Below the pieces are notes generated by a model. The model searched no databases. It saw only the letters and a program-made list of their open reading frames with translations, and was not told the DNA's origin. 64,000 nt of DNA from Sphingomonas psychrotolerans (GTDB lineage: Bacteria > Pseudomonadota > Alphaproteobacteria > Sphingomonadales > Sphingomonadaceae), in NCBI RefSeq assembly GCF_002796605.1, contig NZ_CP024923.1, forward strand, positions 4,161,501 through 4,225,500, given 5' to 3'. Made by a program: the position numbers and the translations under genes. This document shows positions 8,301 through 18,300 of the stretch, piece after piece (position 1 is the first letter of the stretch; the number at the start of each line of letters is the position of its first letter).

Positions 8301-10808
8301 AGTATAAGGACGCTCTTCGCGCAGCAGCCGGCCACACAGCCTGGCGAAAGGATGCACCGCGAGGCTCTGCGCGCCCACGATCTGGTGCAACCCGCGAAAC
8401 ACACGAACCGCCATATCGCGCTGCGCGTCCCATAACGCGAGGGACGGAAGCGTCTCGCGCGCGGCGGGGCCGATCTCCGCTCCGACGGGAGGAAGGGCCG
8501 CGGCGCGCCGCACGAGGTCGCGCAACGGCGGTTCGCCGTCGGCGCCAGTGCGACCCACCGCCGCCTCGAATTCGGCGATCTGGTGAAGATGCCCTTCGAG
8601 CGCCGCCACCGTCTGCGTGCGCGCGGCGTGCGCGTCCTCCAGCCCGTCCGTCGTGCGGCCCCAGCGTTCATATTGCTCGCGCAGGTCGGCGATGAAGGCG
8701 TTCTTGTCGTCCTGCGAATCATGGATGATCGTTGCCAGGCCATCGAGGCCCGCCTGCCCGAGACGGTGGAACACCACGTCGAGCGCGGCGCGCTTTTCGC
8801 ACACGAACAGCACACGCTTACCCTGTCCGGCGAAGTCGGCGATCAGATTGGTAATGGTTTGCGACTTGCCCGTGCCCGGCGGGCCCTGAATGATGAAGCT
8901 GCGGGCGGTGCGGGCGAAGGCGACCGCCTGCTCCTGTGTCGCGTCGCTCGGCACCACGCTCCACTGCTGAGTGGGCGGGATCGGCGGCGGCGCGTCCTCG
9001 ACGAAGGGGCGCGGCTCGATCGAGAACACCTGGTCGAAGGCGGGCTGCGGCTCGGGCGTTTCGATCAGCGCGTTGTAGTCGCGCACCAAGGACATCTTCT
9101 TGTAATTGAAGTTCGCCAGCGTGACCTGGGTGAGGTCGATTTCCCAGGAGAACTTATGTCCTTCGCCGCCGGCCTTGCCGTAGGCGGTGGCTTCGGTCTC
9201 GGCGACCATGAACTCGCGCTTGGGTATGTGGCCGCCGCCGGCCGCCAGCCGCTGCGGCAGCGGATCGGGTTTGACGAATTTCTCGAACAAAGCGAGTCCG
9301 AGGGGACGATAGTCGTCGCGCGAATAATTGAAGTCGGCCTTGGCGCGGATCGTCTCCTTCTGACCCGAGCGCCGCCGATTGAAGCGATTCACTCGCTGCA
9401 CGGCGCGCTGCAGGATCAGGCGGATCGCCGGACGCTCCTGCAGTTCGAGCCGCACGCCCGGCGCGCTTTCGTGGATTTGGGCGCGGATCGCCTGATGGAT
9501 CGCTTCGATCGGGGTTTCCGACAAGTCGACTGTCTCGGGCAGATCAATGTCGTAAAGCTGGCGCAGCATGTGACGCAGCGCCGGGTTGAATTCGGCGACC
9601 GGGTCCTGGCAACTCAGCACATATTGGTCGCGCACGCCCTTGCGTCTGGCGACTTCGGCCGGCAGCCAAAGCAGCGGCGAGCTGATGCGTTCCTCGGGCG
9701 CTTCCTTGAGATTGTGCCAATGCAGGAAGGCCACCGTCAGGCGCAGGCTCGAAAAGCCATATTCGTTGCGGTTGCGGCGGTTTTCCTGGATGATCCTGTC
9801 GAGCTGCGATGGGATCTGGGGCTGGTCCTCGAAGCGCAGCCAGCGATTGAGCGACACCGGCTTGGCGCCCAGCAGGTCCTTCGCGAACTGCCCCTTCCAC
9901 GTGCACAGCGAATCTGCCCGGACGCTTTCGATGCGCATGACGATCGGGATGCTGGCATCGGTGAAGTTGACCGAGCTCTGGGTGGAGCGGAAGTGAATGA
10001 GCCGGTTGCGGCGCGACAGATCGAACAGCCGGTCCCGCAAGTGTGCGAGCACGGCCGTGCGGCGCCCAGGCACGCCTCGCGCCTCGGCGAGCACGCGCTC
10101 GACTGCGATGCCCGTCGGCTGATCGCGCCACGTGTCGAGCCGCCGCGCCAGTTCGGCCAGGTCGTGGGCGCGCTCATGGCGATTCAGCTCGGTCGCCTCG
10201 AGGATGAGCGAGGCGATCACCGGATGCAGTCTCGGGGCGATGGCGAACAAATTGTCGCGACCCAGGGAGAACCGCCCAAGGTCCTCGACATTAGCCGGAT
10301 CGAGACCGCAAGCGAGCGACGCCATGATCATGCCGAGCTGAAACACATCCGTGATCTCGTCATGGTGACCGAGCTCGATCTCCCAGCTGCGCAGCCGCGT
10401 CACATAAGCGGGACTTTCGATCGTAAGCTCGTCGCCGTCGAGCACGCGCAGATCGTCGATCCTGGTGCCGCGCTCCTCGTCTTGCGTTACGCGATAGTTG
10501 CCGACGAGCTTGAGCGCGCTCGAAAGCTGCGGCTGCACGGCATGGATTGCTTTGAGGTTGCCGGACGGCGGAATCCCCACGGGGTCGGCCAAAGCCAGCC
10601 GGCCGTCGTCGAGTTCGATCACGGTGTCGAGGGCGAGGCGCGCGACCCGGCCCTCGGCGTGCAGTTGCGCCACTTGCCGCATCAGGCCAAGCACGGCGTG
10701 TACCAGATCGTCGGATGGCAGCAGCCTGCCATCCTGAATTACCATACGCAGCGTACGTGCGGGCGTCGCGTGGGGGCTTTCGGCTGTGTCGATCGGCTGC
10801 GTGTTCAT
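5313..10808 (-). CDS. Kinase-like/DUF4011/SF1 helicase/nuclease-fold/WGR multidomain protein
   Basis: The product has 1831 aa from the ATG at 10808, which overlaps the stop of the protease gene as ATGA; an ATG at 10859 is also in frame. Domains in order: a protein-kinase C-lobe-like region (about 20-230) without an N-lobe, whose catalytic loop and DFG positions read VARLALDTV and ADP, so probably a pseudokinase; a DUF4011-type region from about 245 (LRDRLFDLSRRNRLIHF); an SF1 COG1112-type helicase with Walker A GPPGTGKS near 642, Walker B VVIFDEAS and motif VI NVIFSRAKRH; a Vsr/MTES_1575-like endonuclease fold (FRCDLAVL, then FGWRVVDVPVTSWL); and a C-terminal WGR domain (KFWRVGVAG, FGRVGTKGQ, KTRKGYEEVG). 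COG1112 helicases with kinase and nuclease parts occur in anti-phage systems such as Mokosh, so a nucleic-acid-sensing defence role is likely but unproven. The protein appears cytoplasmic. Confidence 0.88.
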   Translation of the reverse strand: MNTQPIDTAESPHATPARTLRMVIQDGRLLPSDDLVHAVLGLMRQVAQLHAEGRVARLALDTVIELDDGRLALADPVGIPPSGNLKAIHAVQPQLSSALKLVGNYRVTQDEERGTRIDDLRVLDGDELTIESPAYVTRLRSWEIELGHHDEITDVFQLGMIMASLACGLDPANVEDLGRFSLGRDNLFAIAPRLHPVIASLILEATELNRHERAHDLAELARRLDTWRDQPTGIAVERVLAEARGVPGRRTAVLAHLRDRLFDLSRRNRLIHFRSTQSSVNFTDASIPIVMRIESVRADSLCTWKGQFAKDLLGAKPVSLNRWLRFEDQPQIPSQLDRIIQENRRNRNEYGFSSLRLTVAFLHWHNLKEAPEERISSPLLWLPAEVARRKGVRDQYVLSCQDPVAEFNPALRHMLRQLYDIDLPETVDLSETPIEAIHQAIRAQIHESAPGVRLELQERPAIRLILQRAVQRVNRFNRRRSGQKETIRAKADFNYSRDDYRPLGLALFEKFVKPDPLPQRLAAGGGHIPKREFMVAETEATAYGKAGGEGHKFSWEIDLTQVTLANFNYKKMSLVRDYNALIETPEPQPAFDQVFSIEPRPFVEDAPPPIPPTQQWSVVPSDATQEQAVAFARTARSFIIQGPPGTGKSQTITNLIADFAGQGKRVLFVCEKRAALDVVFHRLGQAGLDGLATIIHDSQDDKNAFIADLREQYERWGRTTDGLEDAHAARTQTVAALEGHLHQIAEFEAAVGRTGADGEPPLRDLVRRAAALPPVGAEIGPAARETLPSLALWDAQRDMAVRVFRGLHQIVGAQSLAVHPFARLCGRLLREERPYTAVEAATQRAEVQLQRLDELLDDAAVPLAGSSTLADTRDVAALAEQLVATGLAAASDLLDRSSPQSQTLDADLATIAVLKTAEQAAARTAHAWHDPLDAADTAAALELARAKEGSLFAVFSGSWRALKATIRTRYDFASHVVAPKVSTVLEALAALHQAREAHTSARTALERRIGTTDLAGLLDMRARLGDAAPGGAVGATLALARSGDRQALACIARHAPTLRALDATLDGALDAPDLLTLDELAELLRDLRENLDDLPDLLPHLAEVHNAPAAVAAALTRLPLPLASIEALVLDEAIAARERANPDIRRFDVDRMIALSRRVAAARDLLRDQNSAAIRATLHRQFRDHVKLSETSITQLDNAARGFKKVYATGRRELEHEFGKSMRYKSIRELASGDSGRVVNDLKPIWLMSPLSVSDTLPLAPDLFDVVIFDEASQIPTEDAVPALCRSRQVVIVGDEMQLPPTSFFSTAQSDDEMEVTAEEDGERIAIVLDADSLLSQAARNLPATLLAWHYRSRFEALISFSNAAFYAGDLVTIPDRTLRRRHKGGEPVQSDSDEAWAAGAERLLSAPITTHRVADGVYDRRANLPEARYIAGLVRELLARETGQSIGIVAFSEAQQSEIEDALERLAAEDDAFSTALTREVEREENGQFSGLFVKNLENVQGDERDVILMSVCYAPDSDGRMAMNFGPINQRGGEKRLNVIFSRAKRHMAIVSTIAPEAITNIHNDGARALRSFLAFAEAQSAGAEDSAQAVLATLNPDAARVFDAQLPPDPVREAMAAALRAKGHEVHEHVGGASFRCDLAVLEPGGEGYALGVLLDRAATGPDAIEERFVFRPGILRAFGWRVVDVPVTSWLRARDAVIERIEQELRRSSWDLAEADPLGGTNLPPLPTASAAATEVKTGNGGAVAPTGAAGEDAQPFVGMTEYRLVAGTSNKFWRVGVAGTDLIVEFGRVGTKGQRVVKSFEDEDRARREASKLAFEKTRKGYEEVG

Positions 10809-11992
10809 ACTGCCTTCGCCGCCTGTGTCACCAGCCTGTCGCTGCGCGTCTTGGTCCATTTGAGATCACGCCGCAGCGCGCCGGTGAGGCGCTCGGTCGC
10901 GCCGATCTCCGCTGCGGTCTTCGCCGCGGCGAGCATGACCGCATCGGTTGCGTCGGGATCGGCCATGGCGACGTCAAACATCAGCGCGACGAAATAGTCG
11001 CGGGTGGCATCGTCGATCCATTCGACGCCGATCTCGGCGAGGTCGAGCAGGCGTTCCTCCTGTCGCCCGAAATCGGCGAAGACCGCGCGCAGCTGCGTGA
11101 CGATCTCGGCGCCGGGCTCCTCGATCTCGGTCAGGAAGCGGGCGAGGAAGGCGCGCGTCATCTGTGTCAGCTTGCTCTGGCCCATCAGGTCGAGCGCCTC
11201 GATCGAGAGCGGACCGTGGAGATGCTTGCGCAGCCATGCGTCGAGACCGGGATCGCCGTCCCACCAGAGTTGTAGCGCACGCGCGCGCAAATAGATCTCG
11301 GGATGCGACAGGCCTTGTGACTTGTCGCTCTTGGCCTCGATCTCTGCGGCCTGCCGCAGATAGGCGTCGGGATCGACGTTGGAGAGCCCGGTCATCACCT
11401 TGACCAGCACCGCGATGGCCGGGCCGGGCGCACCGGCGGCGAGCGCCGCTCCGCGATCGGCGAATAGTTCGGTATGCAGGCTCAGCAGCCGTGCAGTCTC
11501 GCGGTGGGACGGCTTGGCGTCGGAATAGGACAGCGCATGGTCGAGGACCCGGCTGGCGCGATAATGGTCGCGTTCAGCCATCGACCACAGGAGATAATGC
11601 GCGAGTTCGTGCCCCATTAGCGCCAGCAGCTCGGCTGGGTTGAGCTTTTCGAGGATCGGGCCGAAGAAGACGAGATGGACTTCGCCGGGTACGTAGACCA
11701 GCGAGGCATTCATGCTGCCATCGGTGGCTTGGTACAGTGTGACCGGCGCTTCGATGCCGACCCGCGTCATTGCCGTCCGGCAGGCCTCGAACACCTGGGG
11801 ATGACCGGTCTGCTCGATCCGATAGGTGTCGCGCAGCATGGAGTCGCGAACCTCGTCGGCTTCCCGGTCCGACCCAGCCGAGGACGACCATTCCCATGCG
11901 TGCGGTTCCTCGCGCTTGAGGTGGTCGATCACGCTTTGCTGATACGCAAGCGGATCGAGGGCACGCTGGCGTTCATTCCCGTCGGTCGTCAT
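10805..11992 (-). CDS. M48-like zinc metallopeptidase, cytoplasmic
   Basis: The 395-aa product carries HELAH within LLALMGHELAHYLL and a downstream ELFADRGA, matching the HExxH plus glutamate zinc-site pattern of M48-type gluzincins. There is no signal peptide and no membrane segment, unlike HtpX or Ste24, so it should act in the cytosol. The C-terminal half is helical and of unknown function. The ATG at 11992 is preferred; another in-frame ATG at 12055 would add 21 residues with no better ribosome site. The stop overlaps the start of the helicase gene by four bases, which indicates translational coupling and a shared job. Proteases paired with helicase or nuclease sensors are known as effectors or activators in bacterial immunity, but this pairing is not one I can name. 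Confidence 0.8.
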   Translation of the reverse strand: MTTDGNERQRALDPLAYQQSVIDHLKREEPHAWEWSSSAGSDREADEVRDSMLRDTYRIEQTGHPQVFEACRTAMTRVGIEAPVTLYQATDGSMNASLVYVPGEVHLVFFGPILEKLNPAELLALMGHELAHYLLWSMAERDHYRASRVLDHALSYSDAKPSHRETARLLSLHTELFADRGAALAAGAPGPAIAVLVKVMTGLSNVDPDAYLRQAAEIEAKSDKSQGLSHPEIYLRARALQLWWDGDPGLDAWLRKHLHGPLSIEALDLMGQSKLTQMTRAFLARFLTEIEEPGAEIVTQLRAVFADFGRQEERLLDLAEIGVEWIDDATRDYFVALMFDVAMADPDATDAVMLAAAKTAAEIGATERLTGALRRDLKWTKTRSDRLVTQAAKAV

Positions 11993-12319
11993 AAACACTC
12001 GAAGAGGCTGGTGCGTTGGAACAAATACGATCCGTTGATTAAGGTAGCGTAACATTTGTAGTTGTCACACATACAAATCGAAGCCCCGATCCCGCATTCG
12101 GAGCGTGGAGAATTGGTGTTTTGCTACCGCCACGTGTTCCACGGCTGCTTTGGCGCTTTCGCAACGAGAAGCGGACAGGCAGCTAGCGGCCCATTTTCAG
12201 CCACTCCCCACTCCAGCTTTCGACGACCGGTTCTGGGCCGCAGGCGGACTGGCAGTTTCAAGGCCTCGAGGGCGGAAAGCGGACATTCGCGATGGACCAC
12301 ATCCGAGCAGATGCGGTGG
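11993..12319. other. Intergenic gap with a dispersed-repeat copy
   Basis: This gap lies between the protease gene start and the end of the autotransporter gene. It holds the GCTAGCGGCCCA core at 12182 and a GAAAGCGGACATTCG stretch near 12278 that resembles sequence at 24075. No coding region is convincing. Confidence 0.5.
12182..12193 (+). repeat. Dispersed repeat core GCTARCGGCCCA, copy 1
   Basis: Reads GCTAGCGGCCCA, followed by TTTTCAGCC. It is intergenic and matches the cores at 24031, 33922 and 63781. Confidence 0.6.
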
Positions 12320-15300
12320 TTAGAACCGTATGCTAATCGCTGCACGACCACCGTGGTCGGTCGTGCGCGAACCATAAGCGCCGGTATAGGAAATGCCGAG
12401 CACGGTGGACTTGCCGAGATCGAATTCGATCCCGGCATCGACCACGCCGCTGATGCGATCGAGCGGCACACTCTGCACCTGGAACGGCGCACCGCCGGCG
12501 AAGCGCAGATCGACCGCCGGCACATGGTCGCCGAAGGTCCTGCGCAGCGCTGCCGAACCCGCGAGCCGCAACTCGGTCTCACCGAGATTGAACGCCAGCC
12601 TGGTGCGCAGGCCGACATTGCCATAAGTGACCTTGACGCTATCGGCGCCGCCGGAAAGCGCGGCGGAGCCGCCATGCTCGGCGATCCCCCCGTCGAACAC
12701 GGTGACATGCGCCACCCCGATGAACGGCTGGAGCTCGAATCCGCCGAGATCGGTCTTGGCACCGACTTCGCTGAAGACCTGAAAGGTCCGGGCGTCGTAT
12801 TGGTCAACCAGCACCTGGGCGAGATCGCCGAATGCGACGCTGCGCAGCGAACGGACATCGTGCCAGCTATATGCACCGCCCAGCTGCACGCGCAGCGCGC
12901 CGTAGGAACCGAGCAAATAGCCACCGGCGCTGTAGCTGTCGGCATTGTGCGTGGCATTGCCGGTGCGCAACTCGCTATCGGCAAAAGCGAGCGCCACGCC
13001 CGCTCGCCAACTGGCGCCGAGCGAACCGTCGAAGCCGGTCAGGAAGCCCTTGGTCGAACGATTATAGCCTTGGGCCTCGGTGTTGCCGTCCATCGTGACC
13101 GACGAACCGATCGCACGGCCCCAGACCGACAGGCCCTCGACCCCGCCAAGCTCGGAACGCGCCAGCATCGCGTCGCGCAGAAAGCGGCTGTCCTCGACCA
13201 GACGGCCACGCATGCTCGCATAGTCCGAGCCGGCAAGCTGATCGAACGCTGCGCGCGCCTCGGGCGCGGTTAGCACGACGGTGGCGTCGAACACCGAATT
13301 GCCAAGGCCCAGCGCTTCGACCGCCGGGGCGACGGCGCGCTGATTGCTGGTCTGGGCGATCGTGGCGAAGTCGATCGTGTTGCGCCGCAAGTTCAGTGCC
13401 ACCGAGGTAGTGCTATAGGTCAGTGTCGGCGTCAGAAAGGCCAGGTTCGATGTCACGTTGGCGAAGGTACCGGCAATGCCGCCCGCCGCGGTGAGGATCG
13501 TATAGGTGGTGTTTGCAGCGTAATTGCCGTTCGCTGCGAACACCGTAACCGTGGTGCCGCCGGCGATGGCAGCGCTGCCGCCGACGACGATATTGTCGCT
13601 CTGGCCCACGGCATTGGCTTCCACCTCATAGGTGCTTCCCGAAAGGAAGCTGAGGTTGCCCATGACGGTCAGCGTGCCGATCGAATTGCCCGGCGCGACC
13701 GTGCCGGCGATCCGGGCCGAGCCGATGGTACCGATGCCCTGCAGGCGGCCGCCGGCGAGCACATCGGCCATGCCGCCGAGCTTGCCGTTCACCGATAGCG
13801 TGTTGCCGACGGTAGCGCTGCCGGCGAAGGCCGAGCTATCGCCCGTCAGCATCACCGCGCCGCCGCCCTGGAGGACCAAACGGCCGGACCCGCCGATCAC
13901 GCCGGCATAAGTGCCAGCGGCAGTCTGATCGAACACCAGGCTGGTGCCGCCGCTGAGCGCGACATCGCCGCTGAACAGCGTCGTAGTCGTCACCAGGCTG
14001 CCACCGGTAACCGACCATTTGGTGGCATTCGCGCCGGTCAGGTTAAGCGCGCCGACTCCTGCCTTGGTAATTGTGCCCGTGCCGGTGACGCTGCCGGCAT
14101 AGCTGCCACCCGCCGCCTGATCGAACACCAGCGCGCCTGCATTGGCGACATTGCCCTGGATCGAGCCGGCATTGCCGATCAGCGTGCCCGCCTCGATCGC
14201 GGTGCCGCCAGTGTAGGTGTTGGCCCCGGTCAGCACGAGCGTGCCGAGATCGGTCTTGACCAAGGTCGAGCTGCCGGTGAGCGCCGAGGCGATGGTGGCG
14301 GTGTAGCCCGCGCCCGCTGCCGTGCCGTCGCCGACGCGGATCGTCGCCCGCGCACCCGACAGCGCCAGCGCGCCGCCGCTCAGCGTGTAGCCGTCCGCGG
14401 CGAACTGCATGCCGGTGGCGGCAACCTGGCCGGCGCCGTTGTCGATCGCCACCGCGCCGCCATTGCCCTGGAACACCGCGAAGCTCGGCACCGGCGTCAT
14501 CGCGCCGTTCAGCGCGCCGTTCTGCGTCGTCCAGTTGCGCCCGCCGACGCTCCAGCTGCCCGCGCCGCCATCGACTGCATTGTCGTCATGGAGCGCGGTG
14601 TTGCCGCCGTCCCAGAAGGCCAGCGTTGCGCTGTTCAAATTGACCAGATTGATCTGGCCCGCGGCCGCGGTCTGTACGCTCAGCCCGGTTGCCGCAGCGC
14701 CGTCGATGGTGCCGATCGCAAGACCATTGTCGGTCAACGTACCGGCATAATCGAACAACCGGTAGATGCCGGGGCCATACCCCGGCCCTGTGCGGACATT
14801 GAGCACGCCGTCGAGCGTCAATGCCCCACCGACGTCGAACAATGCCGATGACGAAGGCTGTGACAGCGAGACCTGGAGGATCGCGCCCGCATTCAGCACG
14901 AGCGAACCCATCGACAACACGCTGCCCTGCGCGCCGACAAGGGAGGCGCCGTCGGCAATGGTGATCGCGCCGCCGATGCTGCCGGTGCCGGAAAGCGCGC
15001 CCTGGTCGACCGCGACCGCGCCGCCAAGCGTGCCGACCACCGTCAGGCCGCTACCCGATACCGTGGTGGTGCCGGCGAAGGCTGAGCTGTCGCCGCTGAG
15101 CGTCAACACGCCACCCCGCTGGGTGATGCTGCCATTGCCCGAGAGCGCGCCGGCATAGCTCGTCGTATCGCTGCGGTTGAAGACGAGATTGGCCGTGACG
15201 GCAATGTTTCCCGCGAAGCTGCCTGACGTACCACCGTCGCCGATCTGGAGCGTGCCGCCATCGATCCGCCCCGAGGCGCCGGTGGCGGCGCCACGCAGGA

Positions 15301-18300
15301 TCGAGATCCCGCCCACCTGAGTCAGCGTTCCGCCGTTCAGATTGGCGTCGATCGCTGCGCCGTTCAGCGTGTAGCTGCTTGCCGAAAGCGTACCCGCGCC
15401 GGAGAGCGTGCCGTTCAGCGCCAGCGAGCCAATGGCGTCGCCGAAGCCCTGGAGATCGAGCGTGGTGCCGCTGGCAATGGTGACCGCCGCATTGTCGGCA
15501 AGCCGGTTTGCCGCGCCGAGACGCAGCGTGCCGCCGGAAACCGTCACGGTCTGCGCCGCCGCGCTGCCGTTCAGCACGGAAGTGCCGCCTGTCTGCGTCA
15601 GCGCGCCGGTGCCGAGATTGGCGTCGAGCGTGGCGCCGTCGAGGGTGTAGGTCCCTGCAGTGAGCGTACCGGCACCGGAGAGCGTGCCGGCCAGTGCCAG
15701 CGACGCCACCGTGTCGTCGAAGCTGCCGAGATCGAGCGTCGTGCCGCTTGCCACTGTAACTGCCGCGTTGTCCGCCAGACGGTTCGCCGCCCCCAGACGC
15801 AGCATGCCCCCCGAAACCGTCACCGTCTGCGCGCGCGCACTGCCGTTCAGCAGCGACGTACCGGCTGCCTGGGTCAGGGTGCCGGTGCCGAGATTGGCGT
15901 TCACGGTCGCACCGTCGAGCGCATAGCTCGTCGCGGCAAGCGTTCCGGTGCCGTCCAGCGTGCCGCTCAGCGCCAGCGTGTCGATAGTCTCGTCGAAGAC
16001 ACCGAGGTCGAGCGTGGCGCCGGTCTGGACATCTAGCGCGGCGCTGTCCGACAGGCGCTCGGTCGCGCCGAGCGCAAGCGTCCCGCCCTGCACGTGCACC
16101 GTTGCGGCGTCAGAGGTGCCCTGCAGCAACGTAGTGCCGGAGATCTGATAGACCGCACCCGCGCCGAGCCCCTGGCCGACCGTGCCGCCATAGAAACGGT
16201 AGGCGCCCGCAATCAGCTTGCCGTTGCCGATCAGATTGCCCTGGATCGAGAAGCTGCCAACGGTCTCGGTGAAGCCCTGCAGATCAAGCGTTGCGCCGTT
16301 CAGCACCCAAAGCACGCTATCGTCGGACAGGACTTCGTTCGCGCCCAGCCGGAGCGTGCCTTCGCGCACTTCGGTGGCGCCGGTATAGGTGTTGGCGCCC
16401 GACAGGGTCAGCACGCCAGTGCCCACCTTATTGAAGCCGCCCGTGCCGGAGATCACGCCGTCAAAGGCCGTTGAACCGGTGTCGCCAGCCGTCAGCGTGG
16501 TTGAACCCAGCTGAATGGCACCCCCGCCAAGGCCGGTCAGGCTCGCGAAGCGGCCAGTGCCGCCGGTCAAGTCGCCCAGATAGAGCGTGCCGCCATTGAC
16601 CGTCAGCGCAGCGCTGGTCGTGGGATCGCCAACCAGCCTCAGTCCGCCGCGCGCGACGGTAATGCCGGTCAGTCCGCTGATGCCGGTCAACTGGGTGGTA
16701 CCCGTGCCGTTCTGCACGAAGCCGCCGGTGCCGGTGATGTTGCCGAGCGCGATATCGTCCGAGCGGTTGATCGCGAGCGTGCCGCCGGCGAGCGCAATGG
16801 CGCCCGCGACCGATCCGGAAGTGCCGCCGTCGCCGAGTTGCAGCGTTCCATTGGTGACGGTGGTGACGCCGGTATAGGTGTTGTCGCCGGACAACGTTTG
16901 CATGCCGCCGGTGACGGTGAGACCGCCGCTGCCCGCGATCCTGCCGGCGAACACGCTGTCACCGCCGGCGCCGCTCAACACGAGCGTCTTTGCTCCCAGC
17001 AAGATGTTGCCGTTGCCGCCAATCCGGCTCACGGCAAAATCACTGCCGTTGACGCCCGAAATGTCGAATGCCGCATTTGCCAAAAGGTTGATGCTGGTGG
17101 CCAGGCTGCCAGCGCCAGTGACCGCGAAGGTGCCGCCCGAAAGCGTGAGCGTATTCACGCCGCTGAGCGCGCCACCGAAGCTGCCGCCATCGCGCAGCTG
17201 GAGATTAAAGCCGTTGCCGGTCACGATTCCAGCGCCCGACAGGCTCTGCAGAATATTGTCCGCTGCCAGCGAGAGCGTGCCACCACCGTTCACCGTGAAG
17301 TCGCTGGTGAAGAGGGTGTTGGCCCGCAGCGACAGCGTGCCGCCATTGACAATCGTCGCGCCGGAATAGCCCCCGCCGGCCAGCGATAAGGTGCCGGTGC
17401 CGTCCATCGTCAACGCGCTCAGCCCGGTAACCGGTCCGTTGATGGTCAGCCGCCCGGCGCCCGCCACCGTAAGCGCGTTGCCGTTGCCCGCAAGCAACGA
17501 CTGCAGGACCAATTCATCCACGCCGGGCGCGGCACCGTCCTCGACGACGATCCGCGAATCCGATCCTAGCGAGACAGCACTGCCCCAGACGTTGTTCCCG
17601 GAGACGTTGCGCAATGCGCCGCCGTTGGCGGCGCCGGTACCGTACAGGATCAGCACTTCGCTGGCGACGGTGATCCCGCCCTGCAGCTCGAGCGCGGCGC
17701 CGGTAAAGACGGTCGTGCCGCCGGCCGAAGACCCGAGCGCGCCGCCGTTGCGGATGTTGAGGATCCCGGCCGAGACTGCAGTCGTGCCGGTATAGGTGTT
17801 GGCGCCGGTCAGGATCGTCGTGCCGCTGCCGAGCTGGTTGAGGCTGCCGCTGGCCCCGCCCGTAATGATATTGGCGACCGTCAGCACGTCGCTGCGGTTG
17901 AACGCCAGCACCGCATTGGTGGCGACATTCCCGCTGCCCAGCGTGCCGGTCGTGCCGCCATTACCGATCTGCAACGTGCCGCTGTTGATCGTCGTGATCC
18001 CGGTAAAGCTGTTGTTGCCGGTCAGGATCGTTGTGCCGATGCCGATCTGCTGAACCGTGCCGCCGCCGCTGATCGCACCTTCAATCGTCAGCGCGTTGCT
18101 GCGGTTGAACACGAGCGCCGCGTTGTTGACGACATTTCCGGTGCCCAATGCGCCCGTCGTGCCGGCATTGCCCACCCGCAGCGTGCCACCACTGATCGTC
18201 GTCGTGCCGGTGTAGCTGTTGTTGCCAGACAGCGTCAGCGTGCCGGTGCCGATCTTGGCGAAGCTGGTCACATTGGCACCGCCATTCTCGATCGATCCCG

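Noticed and set aside
8583..10997. 804-codon frame on the plus strand across the helicase gene
   Set aside because: Antisense to clear helicase motifs; composition is that of a shadow.
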